Assembly: GCA_916700875.1 (NCBI GenBank)
Contig: CAKAKS010000032.1
Span: forward strand, 15,863,629-15,927,628
DNA length: 64,000 nucleotides
From: Sebastes aleutianus
Taxonomy: Eukaryota; Chordata; Actinopteri; Perciformes; Sebastidae
Direction: 5' to 3'
Shown here: positions 23,172 through 35,100 of the stretch, one piece after another
Layout of the letters: every line of letters starts with the position of its first letter
How positions within the stretch are numbered: position 1 is the stretch's first letter
The notes under the pieces: model-generated
Databases searched by the model: none
What the model was told of the DNA's origin: nothing
What the model saw: only the letters and a program-made list of their open reading frames with translations
Made by a program: the position numbers and the translations under genes

Positions 23172-26100
23172 ATGAGCCTCAATAGAAGACTAAATAGTGG
23201 ATCTGTCGGCGGCGAGGTCGAGGAAAACGAGACTACACCTTTATTATTAGATGTAAGTACTAAAACAGTACCTTTATTATTAAATGTAAGTACTAAAACA
23301 AGCACCGTGTCTCTCAAATTGAGCTGAAACTAGTGTTTTAGTCTAAATATGTGAACTTCAGGACTAATAAGCTGCACTAGCTGCTCCATGCAGAGGTAAA
23401 CTATCCTTAAATTGAGTTTAATGATTTGTTAAAATGTTATTTATGACAGACATCATGTGCTTTTTCCTGAAAACGTCTTCAGTTTCAAGTTTCCTTTCTG
23501 CTTTCTGCCTCTGTCAGCACTTAACAGGGAAAGTCCACCATAAAACTGAAACTGCACCATAGTTATTTTAATGGTTATTTTCCTTCTGAGGATATCTTAA
23601 AAATATTCTACATGTCATTTGTACCTTTTGCAATATACGTTATATATATATCTCGTTGTATTTAATACAATGACAATAAAGCTTTCTATTCTATTCTATT
23701 TAAAGGGGAAGTCCACTGATTTTACACAAGACATTCAGTTTGCTCCTCATGATTAATACCATACAGCCCATAAAACAGTTATCTAATATATTATGTGGCT
23801 CTGTGAGCTTTCCAAAGTCTACATACTAAATCCCTTCATTTAATTTAGATTTAACTTAATTGTTTTGTCTAAAAACAGTCAGCATTTAAAGATATTGAGT
23901 CTTAAGACCACCAGAACCAGCCTTAAATAGCACACTATCAGTAATTTTTCTGAACTTGTAGTAATAATAATAATAATAATAATAAAGTTTATTTATGTAG
24001 CACTTATCAAATCCATGTCACAAAGTGTTTTACAACAAACACAACGATAATCAAAATCCATCAATGAGAAAGAGGGATAAACTTAAAACAATGAATGACT
24101 GCATGGCACCCTATTCTTAACATCAAGAACAACGTACAGTGCAAATCAATAGTTAAGAAAATTCTTTAAAAAATGATAGCAAAGCCTTACGATATAGATA
24201 AGTGTTTAAGCGTGATTTAAAACAAGATACTGATGAGATGACCCAAACCGGAGCCGAGGAGTCCTAACAGCAAACGCTCGGTCCCCTCTAGTTTTAAGTG
24301 TGAGGTGGGAACAGTCAGCAGGTTCTTGCCTGAGGATCTCAGGCTGTGCACTGGTTGGTAATGGGACAACAGCTCAGATATATATTCTGGGGCCATGAAG
24401 GGCTTTAAAAGTAATAAGTAAAATCTATCCTAAAACCAGGATAAGGCATTAAAGTTGGAGTGATGTAGAATGTAAACTCCTCCTCGGGTTGCTAAAAAAA
24501 TATTAATTCTCAACAGAAATAGAGAGGACATAGCCCGAGTGTCCTAAGTGGTAGCTACATCACACTCAAAACGTGTATTGATAGTGTCATCACCACTGAT
24601 TGTGTGCACCAACAGTCCATCAGTGGAGTAGCTTCAGCATTTGACTGTGAAAGATATTGGCATTTAGTTTGTCTCTCTGATGTTGAACAAAAGAGTAAAT
24701 GCTTCAGATTTACAAAGCAGTATTAGGTTGTTTTTAAGTTCGGAACAACGTGCAAATTGTATTTTGGGTCAATTTTCTCTTGAATATCTTTAACAGTACA
24801 TATTCAGAAGAAATGCAGATAGAGAAGAGTTTTTGCAGGGTTCATCAGTAGTAGTGAGTAATCTGTCATAGTGTACACTGATCAATCAGTGTCGTTCATT
24901 TACTGTTTTCAGGTGACCAGAAGCCGTCACTCAAAGGAAGAGAGTGGTGAGAGTAGAAACACATTAGCACTTAATTTGATGACTCTTTGTCATGTTAGGT
25001 TAATTAACGACACCACCCATGGTAAAACATGTCTCTCAAATGACTTTACAGTGAACATGTTATCTAGATTGATCCCATCACCAATCTGAAACCCAGCACA
25101 AGACTAAAATTGAAAAGGAACCAGGTAAAATGGGATTTGTCTGTTATACTGATGGGTTTGTTGTTTCACTCAGCACTGTGTTGAGATGTGTTTTACCCAA
25201 CTGTGACCCTGAACAGGATAAGCTGGTGATGAATACATCTGTATGGAATACATTAATTTGTTTATGTGAACACATTATTTTGCCATTGCATATTCAATCT
25301 AAAAGTCACATTTTTAGCATCTTCAAATCCGTGTAATTCTGCATTATAATTTTGCATGGCAACCAGTAGGGGCATAAATCACAAGTTTCATCACAATATG
25401 ATACGATTCTTTGGAAATCAGGGACCTGCGTTCGATATGAGACAATATCATATGTCCATTTAACACAATCAGTGACATTTCTGTCAACTCACAAACAACA
25501 ACTAAAATATGATTTGGTTTATTACTGGGCTTTTCCAGACATTTAAATGAAAAACACTTTTAATAAATATAAAGTGGGAATTTCAAAATAATCGTTTCTT
25601 AAAGATGACGATGTGGTGCGGCTGGTTAGCTCAGTCGGTAGAGCGAGCGCACATGTATGGCCAAGGCGTTGTCCTAGCAGCGGTGGACCCGGGTTCGAAT
25701 CCGGCCTGTGGTCCTTTCCGCATGTCAATTCTCTCTCTCCCACTTTCAACACTCTATCCACTGTCCTATCAATAAAAATGCTTAAAAATGCCCCCAAAAA
25801 ATAACTTTAAAAAAAAAAAAAAAAAAAAAGATGACGATGTGTATCGATATTTTCACTTTACATCGCTGATATTGGATCGTTGATCATTGCATCGATCCAG
25901 ATCGATGTATCGTTAGACCCCTAGCAACCAGTCTACATTTCCATCTGGTGTTGTTGTTAACTTCCTGTCTTTCAGTACTGTAACTCAGGGTGAATCTGAT
26001 TTAGCGGCCTGCAGGTCAATCCGAGCTTGTTGTGACACTGACACCAGAGTTGCCACTCGTTCTCTCCAGGATATCCCCTATTAGAGAGGTCAAGCAGTTT

Positions 26101-29100
26101 GGGCAGCTCCCCTTATCCTGAGCTCAGGCAGCTGTCCCACAGCTAGCAGCTCAAATCCCACCCCATCCATTCCCATTTCCATTCCCTGATCCTGCATGCC
26201 ACTGCAGTGTTGTTTCATGACATCCATCATCAGGGCCGGCCAGTTGTTCTTAAACTGTCAAGAGCAATTCTCTTAAAGCTCTTACAAAAATAATCAGATT
26301 TCTTCTACTCCGTTGTCTTCACACTCATTGTTCTACCTCTTTATCTTGTATCCACATGTTATCTCTACTGTGTGTGCAGGGATCAGCGTCGACCAAAGGA
26401 GCCTCCTTCGCCTCCTCTGTGTTTAACCTGATGAATGCCATCATGGGCAGCGGCATACTGGGTCTAGCTTATGCTATGGCTCACACTGGAATAGTTGGTT
26501 TTTGGTAGGAATGCTCTTAGTACACCTTTTACATTTAAATATCTGACTGCTTTTTAAATAAATCAAACATAAAACTACATGTATGCTAACTTCTATTCTA
26601 TGTGCCTTTCCTCTCTAGTATCCTGTTAGTAGTAGTGTCCAGCCTGGCAGCGTACTCTATACACCTCCTTCTGAAGATATGTGACCAAACAGGTGAGAGA
26701 CTAACAATGCATACACAGTCTAACTTTAGATTATCACTTCCCTTTGCGTTTATCCAGGGGGTTTCTTCCAGATTTTTTCATCCTGGACTGTCCCCCTTTA
26801 CTTCACTCATGATTACATCACTATTCAGGGAAGCAGCTGATATGTTGTGGCTCTTCTTTATTCACTTCCTACTTGTGATTGAATCAGGTGATGTGTAAAG
26901 AATGTTTAAAAGGGTCCAAGGAGCCATGAGACGAGATAAGAAGAGATAACAGTGGGATGTTGTTTAGCAGTTATCACTCAAATACTGTTTTCTGAGAGTT
27001 ATTTGAGGGAAGGGACATCCTATCCTGATTTTTGATCATCTTTGAAAGGGAACTCTACCAATTTTACACATTAAAGTGTATTTTCAGGTATTGGGGACGA
27101 CCACAGCATACGTGATAGAGCTGTCTGATAAATTGCCTCAGGTTCAGTTGGGTCTGAAGACTACAAGTTTGAAAATGAAAAAAATCTGGAAATGTGGAGT
27201 TAGGATGAAGTGAGTTTACATAGCAGACTCCTGTAGCCCGCTCCTCATCTCTGCCAGAGGCTAGCAGCTCAAGAATATATTAGCCACTAGCATAGCACAC
27301 CCAAATCTCTAACCCAGCTGTCGGCAGTTGAGTTGCATTGCGGGTAATGTAGGCACCACTAGGGCTGTCCCGAATACCATTTTTGGGGCTTCGAAGCTTC
27401 GGTGAGAAATATTCAAAGGTATTCGAAGCTTCGCGGCACAGCAGGGGGACATGTCTGTCGGCCTCCATCTCCCCCGTTTCAGTGCCCGAGACTGTGTCGC
27501 TGCCGCACTACTGTCCACACACGCACCTCTACACACAAGAAACAGCGATATGCGTCTGAGAATAACTAATAATAATAATTAATGTTGAATATGAATAATG
27601 ATTAATGTTGTGGGATAATTCCTTATTTCATGGGCTATTTTGTGATTTATACTTAAAGGGACTATTTGTAACTTTCAGAATTGCTTGTGAACAGCAACAC
27701 CTGTGGCCGTTAACTCAACGAAAGTCAGCGTCAGGACTCGAGCTTTCTCGCTCTAAATAGACATGAACGAGCATCGCTCAAAACAGTGAGGCGACACACG
27801 TCAGCTAAAACCACAATATCACTCTATATTTCAGCTGCTTGGCAGTAATGTTAGCCGACGAAGGTCTCTCCATGAATCACTGCTGATCCTAGTGTTGGCT
27901 TTTCCTGCCTCAGCCTCCGGGGCTGAAGCAGGAAGAGAAACGTTATCGCCTCCCGACTGCGCCCGCAGGGAGACACCAGCACCCGGTCGGGGAAGATAAC
28001 GTAACTCGCTGCGGAGCCCCGTCACTTCACAAGACACGGAAAACCTCTGTTGGTCTGGAGGAGCTGCAGCATTTATTTCTGCACAAACGTCCACTGTACA
28101 TTCACTAGATATTCTCAGAGCTAAACTAACTCTTCTGCAGTGTGGAGTGAGCGCGCGTTCATGTGTAGAGGTGGAGCGAGACAGCAAGAACGCACGCATA
28201 TTTTTTTTATTATATCCAAGTATATAATTAATTAAAGGGACTGTTTGTAACTTTTTACACGTATAAATCTACCGGGTCGGGATCCCATGTGTGAGCGCGC
28301 AAGCATTCGAATAGTGATTTGGAGGTTGAATAATACCATGGCAACGGTCGAAGCTTCGAAGCATTCGGGTCGGTCCTAGCTGCATCAGTTTTGATCATTT
28401 CTGTTTTAAACTGTCCACCGTGAGTCCAACTATGTTTATAGGAGAGCACTGCTGAGTCGGTTGAACACTCTTTTAAGTAGTTGTGACTGTTTTTTATTTG
28501 ACTCTCATAGGTATCAATTCATATGAAGACCTCGGAGGAAAAGCCTTGCAAAAAACAGGAAAAGTAAGTCTTTTGGATTGAATCTCCGTCAAAAAAACGA
28601 GTGTATCTCCGTCAAAAAAAAATAAATTAATTCACTCATTTCTATTTTCCCCATGACCAGAGGAAATGTTTACACTAACCACCTTGTCAAACTTCTTTTT
28701 AGGTTCTGGTTGGAATTTCTATTATCATCCAAAATATTGGTGGTAAGTCAGCTCCTGTTTCACTGCACAGTTGCATACATTTCTTTGACATGTTGAACAT
28801 AAACCAATTTTGTGGTTTGTTTTTTAGAAGTGTTGAAGAGGGTGCACAGTGCTGCAGGGTCAGACTGTGGCCAGTTTATTTTGGAGGCAGATAGTGCCTC
28901 CTACTGGTGATCAGAAGCCTCTGTTTACTCCCTTCTTCCTGTGAGGCTATTATACAGATTCTGTGATAACCTTTGACTCTGTAGCCGCTGTCCTCCCGGC
29001 CCCCTCCCCTGGGCCTGAAACCTGACTTCTCGTCTAATTGATCACTGATGGTAAACCCACCCAGTGTTGAGTAACCTAATGGGACCCCTCCCTTTATCCC

Positions 29101-32100
29101 CACACTTCTCTCTCTCTCTCTCCTACTGCCATCTATCCACCCGTCCCTCAGCCACAAACTGCTCTTCTCAGACAGTGGAGAGCTGAGGTGATCGCTCCTC
29201 TGCAGTCATTAGTGGCACGGCTGAGTGGATTATTGCCGTGCCCTCTGGTATGTTTGTGGTTTTCCCAGCATGGGGCAGTATGTGTGAGAGTGTGAGAGCC
29301 TGCACTGCAGCCTGCATCTGTCTGCACCTCGGGCCCCTTTTATAAGAGTGCAATTAGCCTCACTCTGGGTAAACATTCATCTGTACTGCCAAAGGCTGAT
29401 GGGCCAATTGACCTTAATTACTGACCAGCTCAGGGCTCTCACAGCCCGCCCGTCCCCTCACTCTTAATGAAATGAAAGTGGCTCTGTCTTGTGTTGAACA
29501 CACTCTCCCACTGTTCGCTGACCACACACAGAAGGTTTGCATCAATTTTCCTAGACGTTTTACATACATGCTTATTATTAGAATATGTTTTCCTACCACT
29601 TGGCCAATAACAATCTTTTTCCTTCACTCAAGGGCCTTTTTTCTGTTTTAGAGATGTGAGTATTATCCCACCAGGAATTCCCATCAAAGTGTTGTTGTGC
29701 TTCCCGCAACCCTACTGCATGAAATTCAACTATTGCATCATGCCTGTTGTGTGAGCCCTGTCAGTGTGCCTTTGTGTGGTGGAAAAGATTTTTTTGTTTT
29801 TTGTGGTTCGCTTAAATTGTTGGATGAAAGTTTTTTTGCGGCAAAACTTTTTTGGCTAAATCACTAAAGCAACTGCTGCCTCAGAATAACCGTATTGACA
29901 GATTTTAGTGCTTATAAATGGCATTCGTTATTCACAGAGTGAGTGTCCTTGTGTCTGTGTGGGCTGGAGGGTTATTGGAGGAATTTTCTTTTATAAACAA
30001 ATACAGGATCTGAGGGATTATGGTCTAGGCTTATTTAACGGCGAGTGCAAGACCTGCCTCGGGGGGCAGTGAGGTCCCAGCTAACTCCGGCTCCGCCTGG
30101 CTTCACAAATATAAATCCCTTAACATTATCTCCCTTTATGACTGACCACACACTGCATCTGAGTCCCGTTTCAGCCACAAACGTCCTCTCCATCTCCCCT
30201 TTCCCATTTTCCTCCTGGTGTTTTTGGGGGCTGATATGACCCTCAGGAAGTGACCCCCATCCCCTCTCTGATTGGCTGTCCGTTGGAAGGATGTTGGAGC
30301 CCGTCGGAGGCTGATAATATCCTGTTTCCTAGTGAGGTGGAGCAGTGGGAGAAATACCTGGATTAGCGTCAGAGATCGTTATTGTTAGCATTCCTCCCCC
30401 CACCACCTCGCACTTCTCCATCCTGGCTGCTACTCCTGGTTTCCAGCAGTTGGAAGATCTGCATAATGTCTGCTCCTCTGCACCGAGGGCTTTGCTGGTG
30501 ATCCCCTTGAGCTGCTTGCCCCACCCATCTGCATTAACTCAGAGCCGCAGTTCCCCCTCCACCCTGCCTTCCATTTCCTCGTGCTGGAAAACACACACCG
30601 CCCTCACACAGCGATTCAGGATTGCTTGTGGCAACATACAGTCATCTGATTTAGTCGTTTTGGTGTCATTGTGTGCTTTTTATTTTATTTAGACATTTTC
30701 TGAACCTGTTTTCCTCTCCCCCCCTCAGCCATGGCATCCTATTTGTTCATCCTGAAGACGGAGCTGCCTGCAGCCATCGACAGCCTCTTGGACCCAGGCA
30801 ACACAGGGTGGGTATACGTACAGCACCACGTTCTCCGCCAATAAGAAAATGTGGTTCAAAATGTGTCACAGCTGCGGGTGAAACCAAGCCATTCTTTTAG
30901 ATTAGCTCCACTAAGATAACGCATGAGTCATTCCTGTTCCCATGATGTTGTAGATTATACCTTTGGCCTTCAAATAAGTCAAATTTGACACTCGTGCACC
31001 GCAAAGCTAAACAAACTGGAATTAGTCGGGCAGTGAGAAATGTATGATATGGTAGAAGAAGATCTCTCATCAAACCACAGTAAACTACTAATACATTGTC
31101 TGTGAGCATGCTCTGTGCTGTCTGGCCTGAATCACGCCCAGAGGAAATGCATTTACGATGGAGAGCCATACATCACCCATCATGAGCAGCCTGTAGTCTT
31201 TCATTGGCCTACGTGGACGAGCCTGCAGCCCCTCGTCCCAGGCCAAGAATGTAACTTCTATCACTTTATTATTGGCCACACTGGTTTAAGCAAGAGTTGT
31301 AGCTGCTCTCTCAGCCCGATCCGTCAACATCTGAATCTTCCGCACACAGCTGCTTTGTATTAGTGCTCTCATTTCACCCCCCCCCCCAAATCTCTCACAC
31401 ATGTTCCCCGGAATCAGACTGATACAAGGGGATATCAGTTTTGCCATTCTAATTACAGTTCACTGCTGAGGGAAACAAAACATTTCTGTTAATGAGTGGC
31501 TTTGGGATGTTAACAGACACATACTCAATTCCATCAAAGCCTAAATGAGCGAGTTGTTTTATATTAAAATGTCTGGCTCATTTATCATAATCTGACAGAG
31601 CGCAAACACAGTTGTGCTCAATCTTTTAGTCTTGCGCTAATGGACTGTATGTCCTGTTCAAGTTTCTCTCTAAGGCCAAAAGACGTGGACAGCTGTTGAT
31701 TTGGGTTTGTGCTGCACTGGCCAGATTTATGCTGATCTACAACACTATGTGCAGATTGACTCATTGGCATTCATACTCCAACTTCATACCTTGCAGCTAT
31801 CCTGCATCTTATCATAGCGTGAAATGTTCCACATTTCATGGGTCTTCTAGGTATCCTGCGCCTTTACAGTAAGCCTCGAGCCTCCTGAGAGTGGATCCTA
31901 GTGGTGGTGGGGATTTTTTATACATCCCTGTGTGTGCATAATGTTCTGTAAAAGTGGAGAAGGGGGTTAGCTAAGCTGCGGTCGAGCGGTTCGGCTAAAC
32001 TTAGAGTCGGAGTAGAGGTGATTGGACAAGAGAGAGTCAGGGTCAGAGCAGGGGTCCCCGTGACATCCAGTTACAGGGCAGAAACAGCGTAGACGCACAG

Positions 32101-35100
32101 ACAAATCCATCAGCGCCTATGGTAACGCCACAGCTGTGAAACTGCCAAACAGGGGTCAGTGGGTGTTGATGTGGTCGGAGCAGGTGCTGCTGACTGTGGG
32201 AGCCCCATAAAGAGTGGTGGAGCCAGTCCCTCATGACCCCACGCTGCGGTCCAACATACAGCAGCGCCTGGCAGCACCCTTCCCCACCCGACCCCGACCC
32301 CAGCGGAGCCGGCATGCCTTCCACATGTGTCACCTCGAGCGCTGCCCCTCCTCCTCCTCCTCTAGCTCCCCAATCCCGAATAAACCGCCAAGGCTATCCC
32401 TCAGCAAAGGAAAATATTATTCCCCCTCTCCGAAAAACCCGGCAAGTGAAATGTGGTCTCATCTGACGGAGCGACACAACGTTTGCATGTGAATTACATA
32501 ATTGTTATGGTTCGCAAGAACTAAAGCCCTTAATTCGTACCACATGATGAATCTGTCGTTCCGTATTTGAGCACGAAATGGAGACAAATTTCCAGAGTTG
32601 GTCCATTTTTAAAGCTCTGAAGCTTCATCTCTGTCGTCCCTGACGCTGCAGGACCGAGGAGATGATGATGATCATTGAATAATTCATGTCCTTCATTCTT
32701 GTTTTCCAGACATGCCTGGTATGAAGATGGCAGGTTGCTTTTGACCCTAGTTACAATTTGTATTGTTCTACCTCTGTCAATATTGCCTAAAATTGGTAAG
32801 TATGTAGATCAAATGTGATCATCTTGATTTGCTGCTCTGACTGGTTTTTAATTCTTGTTTCTCACCACATCTTTTTCTCACCATTACAGGCTTCCTGGGC
32901 TACACCAGTGGCATCGCCTTTATCTTTATGCTGTACTTTGCAGTTGTGGTGAGTTTAGATATAAAAAAAAAGAAGTTTTTTGCCAACTTTTCTGTTGTTG
33001 ACATGTTGTCTTGCCTCCTCTCCAGGTTGTGGTGAAGCAATGGTCCATCCCCTGCCCCCTGCCTCACAATATAACCACACTCTCAGGTGCCATCAAGGTA
33101 ACAACAACAACAACCCACATTTCCTTCTATTCTTGTCCACGTGCACACAAACACGCATACATAAGATACTGCAGGTCTGAGGTAGGTAGTCTGGGCCAGA
33201 CGGTCACGGCCACAGGATTATGAGGAGACTGAGTTTACTGATTACTCTGGCTGATGAGGACCAGAGGAGGCTGCAGCAGAGAGCTGTGTATGGTGAATGG
33301 TGCCAGTCCTGAGGGGAAGGAAGTTCAGGTGACCTTGCATCAGTCTGGAAATGACCTCTGGCCTTTTTGAATTATACAGCCCAGAGTATAGCTGCAGACC
33401 TGGCATGGTTTAATTCGATGGTTGTTTTTCCTTTTAGCTCCAAAGCCAGGCAATGGAAACATAAAGCTCTATGTTGCAGCACTGCAGAAGTCGTCTCCTC
33501 TCCGCAATAACACGCTCCCTCTTCTCTCCTTGTTTCTCCAGATATCAAATTCCTCTGACTCAGATTGTACACCCAAACTCTTTGTCATCTCCAGTAAGGT
33601 ACGTGTATGAAACCAGCCTTTTTTTTTCTCTATGCTGCCCACGCAGAATCTGTGAGGTGGCACTGAGCAGTTGTTGAAAGTAGGTCTGCTGCATTTCTTT
33701 GACTCTGGTGGTGAGAAGTCTCACTCTCTTCCTAAGTTTGGGTTGCATATACTGTATGTAAGGAACTCAGGTGCACTATTCAGCTGCCACTCACATTTAT
33801 GTTACATGTAAAGGCCATATGTACATGCAGAATTACACGAAGCACATGTTTGGTCCAGATGTTTAAACACAACTTGACAATGTTTTGCGAGAAGATCCGA
33901 AAAAAGTCACACATAGGCTGCATTCACAGCAGATCCGGCGGTGCGGTGAAAACACAAGTCCTCCCATTTTCATTTTGAATAGGGGTATCAATCAATCAAT
34001 CAATCGATCTTTATTTATATAGCACCTTTTGAACAAATAAAATGCACTTCAAAGTGCTTTACAAGCGATTTGTCAAATGTCATAATTAACAGTTACTCAA
34101 AGTAGTAAAGTTTTGATAAAACAAAATGAGTAAAATAGAGTATAAAATAGTACAAATAATAAAATCTAAATTGTAAAACACTACATGAAAGCCAGACTGA
34201 AAGGATGGGTTTTTAGTTTACCTTTAAAAAAATATCTATTTTCAGCTCTTCTCAGATCCTGTTGAAGGCTGTTCCAGCGGCGTGGAGCATAATGACTGAA
34301 AGAAGCATCGCCAAATGTTTTTGTTCTGCTAAAAGAGAAGAACCAGAGATTCAGAGGGGTCTTCCTGGTTCATAAAGCAAAAGCATTTCTGAGAGGTAGT
34401 CTGGTGCACGGCCTTGCAGTGCCTTATAAACTAATAAACTAATTTAAAAATCAACAGGTAACCAGCGTAAAGACTTTAAAATAGGTGTAATGTGTGCTCT
34501 CCTTTTGGTCTTGGTACTGCGGCGGCCGCAGGGTGTGCCATTGAAAAAAAAAAGGGCAACAGCCTGCAGTGGAAAAGTAGAAACAGAATCAACTTCAACG
34601 CAACCCGACGTCATGCTGCGGTGGCCAATCACGTAAGCGGCAATCCAGAGCTGTACAACCGTGCCATAAGGGATCAAAAGACGTTAATCGTTGCTGTCAC
34701 CGCTGCATAATCCTGCGGCGAATCGCTGAAACGCCTGATCTGGTGTGAATGCAGCCTTGCACAGTCATTGGTAATATACTGTATATTTCCATCCACTGAA
34801 TACATTTACTCAGGAAAGTTCACACCTGAACTTTGCGTCGTTACACGGATGCAGCCCAGATGGTAGTTACTACTTAACCATACCTTGATGGTCAAGTATA
34901 CCTCGCTTTGGTGCTTCATGTCGTCTGCTCTCTCCAGGCTCTTCCCCTGTTTCCCTTCAGATACAAAAACACACGCCCCATACACACATCCATGCTCATA
35001 CGCCACACACACACTCACCCAGGAGAGTGTGTCTGTGAGAGGGAGAGAACTGCGGTAAAAGTGAAACGCCAGAGCGAGTCTCATGCCGGCGGCTTAAAGA

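Larger units (their letters stand above)
26693..28510 (+). other. slc38a6 intron 3, mostly nested repeats
   Basis: Unassigned sequence to about 27361, then a stack of repeats to 28380 and the acceptor at 28510. No coding exon fits between. Confidence 0.6.

Noticed and set aside
24914..24947. Possible extra slc38a6 exon (CAG acceptor, VTRSRHSKEES, GT donor)
   Set aside because: Its 34 bases would break the phase between exon 1 and the exon at 26380, both of which join in phase 0 to give a normal N-terminus. Shorter or longer splice choices did not restore the frame.
25619..25714. Functional tRNA gene
   Set aside because: The A and B boxes are good, but the segment between them is too long for a standard tRNA, and a SINE body, A tail and flanking duplications follow. 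It is a SINE head.
27831..28199. 122-codon minus-strand frame sharing a peptide with a frame at 48253-48495
   Set aside because: The shared residues come from two inverted copies of the same repeat. No start context, domain or conserved frame edge supports a protein.
32043..32492. GC-rich overlapping open frames in slc38a6 intron 6
   Set aside because: Both strands are open by composition; Pro/Ser-rich low-complexity products with no domain.
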